From a virus: a DNA stretch of 31,635 bases. Of the stretch, positions 31,081-31,635 are shown piece by piece. The DNA lies in IMG/VR virus record IMGVR_UViG_3300032087_003396, positions 1-31,635 of that record. One strand, written 5' to 3'. Each line of letters begins with the position of its first letter. Position 1 is the stretch's first letter. The translations under genes and the position numbers were made by a program. A model generated the notes under the pieces. The model did not search any database. It had not been told where the DNA came from and was given only the letters and a program-made list of their open reading frames with translations.

Positions 31081-31408
31081 ACTTCACACTCCCTGATACA
31101 GCCTGTGCTGTTTCTTTGATAGTTTTTTCTACCCATTGATACCACACACTTCCTTTGTTTCTTGTTGTCTTTGTTGGTGTTTGTTTTTGATTTAGATATT
31201 GTGCATAATCAAAACCACTTTTTGTTGGTCCAGAAATTACGATTTTAAAATAATCACCATAATCTTCAAGTGTAATATTTTTAATTAAGTTTCCTGAAAG
31301 CTGTGGGGCATTTGATAAAAATTGAGTAAACAATAAATAATAAAATTGACTACTTGCTAAATCTTCTGCATTACCAAAACCTTCACTACCATCTAAATTA
31401 TACTTCAT
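31070..31408 (-). CDS. Tail completion / neck protein (HK97 gp10-like)
   Basis: 112 residues, ATG at 31408 coupled (TAATG) to the head-closure gene. The middle (LIKNITLEDYGDYFKIVIS, then a GFDYAQYLNQKQT block) and a C-terminal WYQWVEKTIKETAQAV helix match the usual look of gp10/gp17-type neck proteins that cap the tail. The order connector, closure, completion, then tail is the standard one. Family assignment is inferred from that order, length and the helix-rich ends. Confidence 0.65.
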   Translation of the reverse strand: MKYNLDGSEGFGNAEDLASSQFYYLLFTQFLSNAPQLSGNLIKNITLEDYGDYFKIVISGPTKSGFDYAQYLNQKQTPTKTTRNKGSVWYQWVEKTIKETAQAVSGSVKYEL

Positions 31409-31635
31409 TATTTTCTTAACCTTATCTCTGTTGTAAAACTTGGTCTTTTAGAAAACTCTTTTGCTGTATTATAATCATTAGCTATGATGTCATCAACCAA
31501 CCAAAGCTCACCACCATAATATACATAGTCATCTACATTCATTGCATCTATGGTATCATTGGTTTCTATCGTAACTGTAAAAATAGTTTTTTTAATATTA
31601 CCCATTACGACTGTTTGCTTTTGTAGGGGTATTTT
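31408..31635 (-). CDS. Probable head-closure protein, C-terminal part (duplicate of the join)
   Basis: This is the other end of the gene that starts at 220. It encodes residues 44-118, of which the stretch in 31545-31635 repeats what is encoded at 1-91. It ends in a TAA that overlaps the ATG of the next gene at 31408 (TAATG), so the two are translationally coupled. There is no start at the right edge because the gene enters from across the circular join. Confidence 0.75.
   Translation of the reverse strand, partial: KIPLQKQTVVMGNIKKTIFTVTIETNDTIDAMNVDDYVYYGGELWLVDDIIANDYNTAKEFSKRPSFTTEIRLRK
31545..31635. repeat. Terminal direct repeat, right copy
   Basis: Exact copy of bases 1-91. Removing it leaves a 31,544-bp circle in which the head-closure gene is intact. 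From sequence alone I cannot tell an assembly overlap from a physical terminal repeat. Confidence 0.95.

Overview
The window is one complete, AT-rich tailed-phage genome, linearised at an arbitrary point. The first 91 bases (1-91) are repeated exactly as the last 91 (31545-31635), so the unique circle is 31,544 bp. One gene (head closure) runs across the join. All 46 genes I can support lie on the minus strand and use the standard bacterial code (TAA, TAG and TGA all act as stops), with good GGAG-type ribosome binding sites and many ATGA or TAATG overlaps. There is no integrase, tRNA, CRISPR array or rRNA. The host is probably a low-GC bacterium. The phage_min_cap2 head protein, DUF4355-like scaffold, BppU-like baseplate protein and SpoVS-like protein point toward Bacillota. 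The DUF6321-like protein and the 'GIGTTSP' tail fibre repeats are common in aquatic phages. The host therefore stays open.

Reading along the minus strand, the early/replication block runs from about 19300 down to 9000. It begins with two unknown proteins (19200-18444) behind a sigma70-type promoter and enclosed by a 24-bp inverted repeat. Next come an XRE repressor-like regulator, a SpoVS-like protein, a Sak4-like RecA ATPase, a PD-(D/E)XK nuclease, a DUF669-type SSB, a large primase-helicase, a RecU/Hjc-like resolvase and a 23-residue membrane peptide. A second strong promoter (12992-13020) drives a 94-residue protein, a hammerhead ribozyme, five small unknown genes and a DEAD/H helicase. 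A third promoter (10022-10050) precedes four small genes.

About 320 non-coding bases (8677-8999) with crossing inverted repeats separate this from the late block. The late block runs from TerS (8673) through TerL, portal, a head protein carrying a metallopeptidase domain, scaffold, P22-like coat and connectors to position 1. It continues at 31544 through short-tail, hub, baseplate and fibre genes and several membrane or coiled-coil proteins, and ends at an intrinsic terminator at 19342-19368. I see neither a tape-measure protein nor an endolysin.

The most striking element is a type II hammerhead ribozyme at 12597-12659 (minus strand). It has all core nucleotides, three helices, a GUC cleavage site and a possible 6-bp pseudoknot. 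It sits between the stop codon of one gene and the Shine-Dalgarno of the next. Other points of note are a MuF-type head protein fused to an HExxH domain, a promoter pair with a shared non-canonical TAGTGCCACTTT box, and several very small genes coupled by start/stop overlaps.
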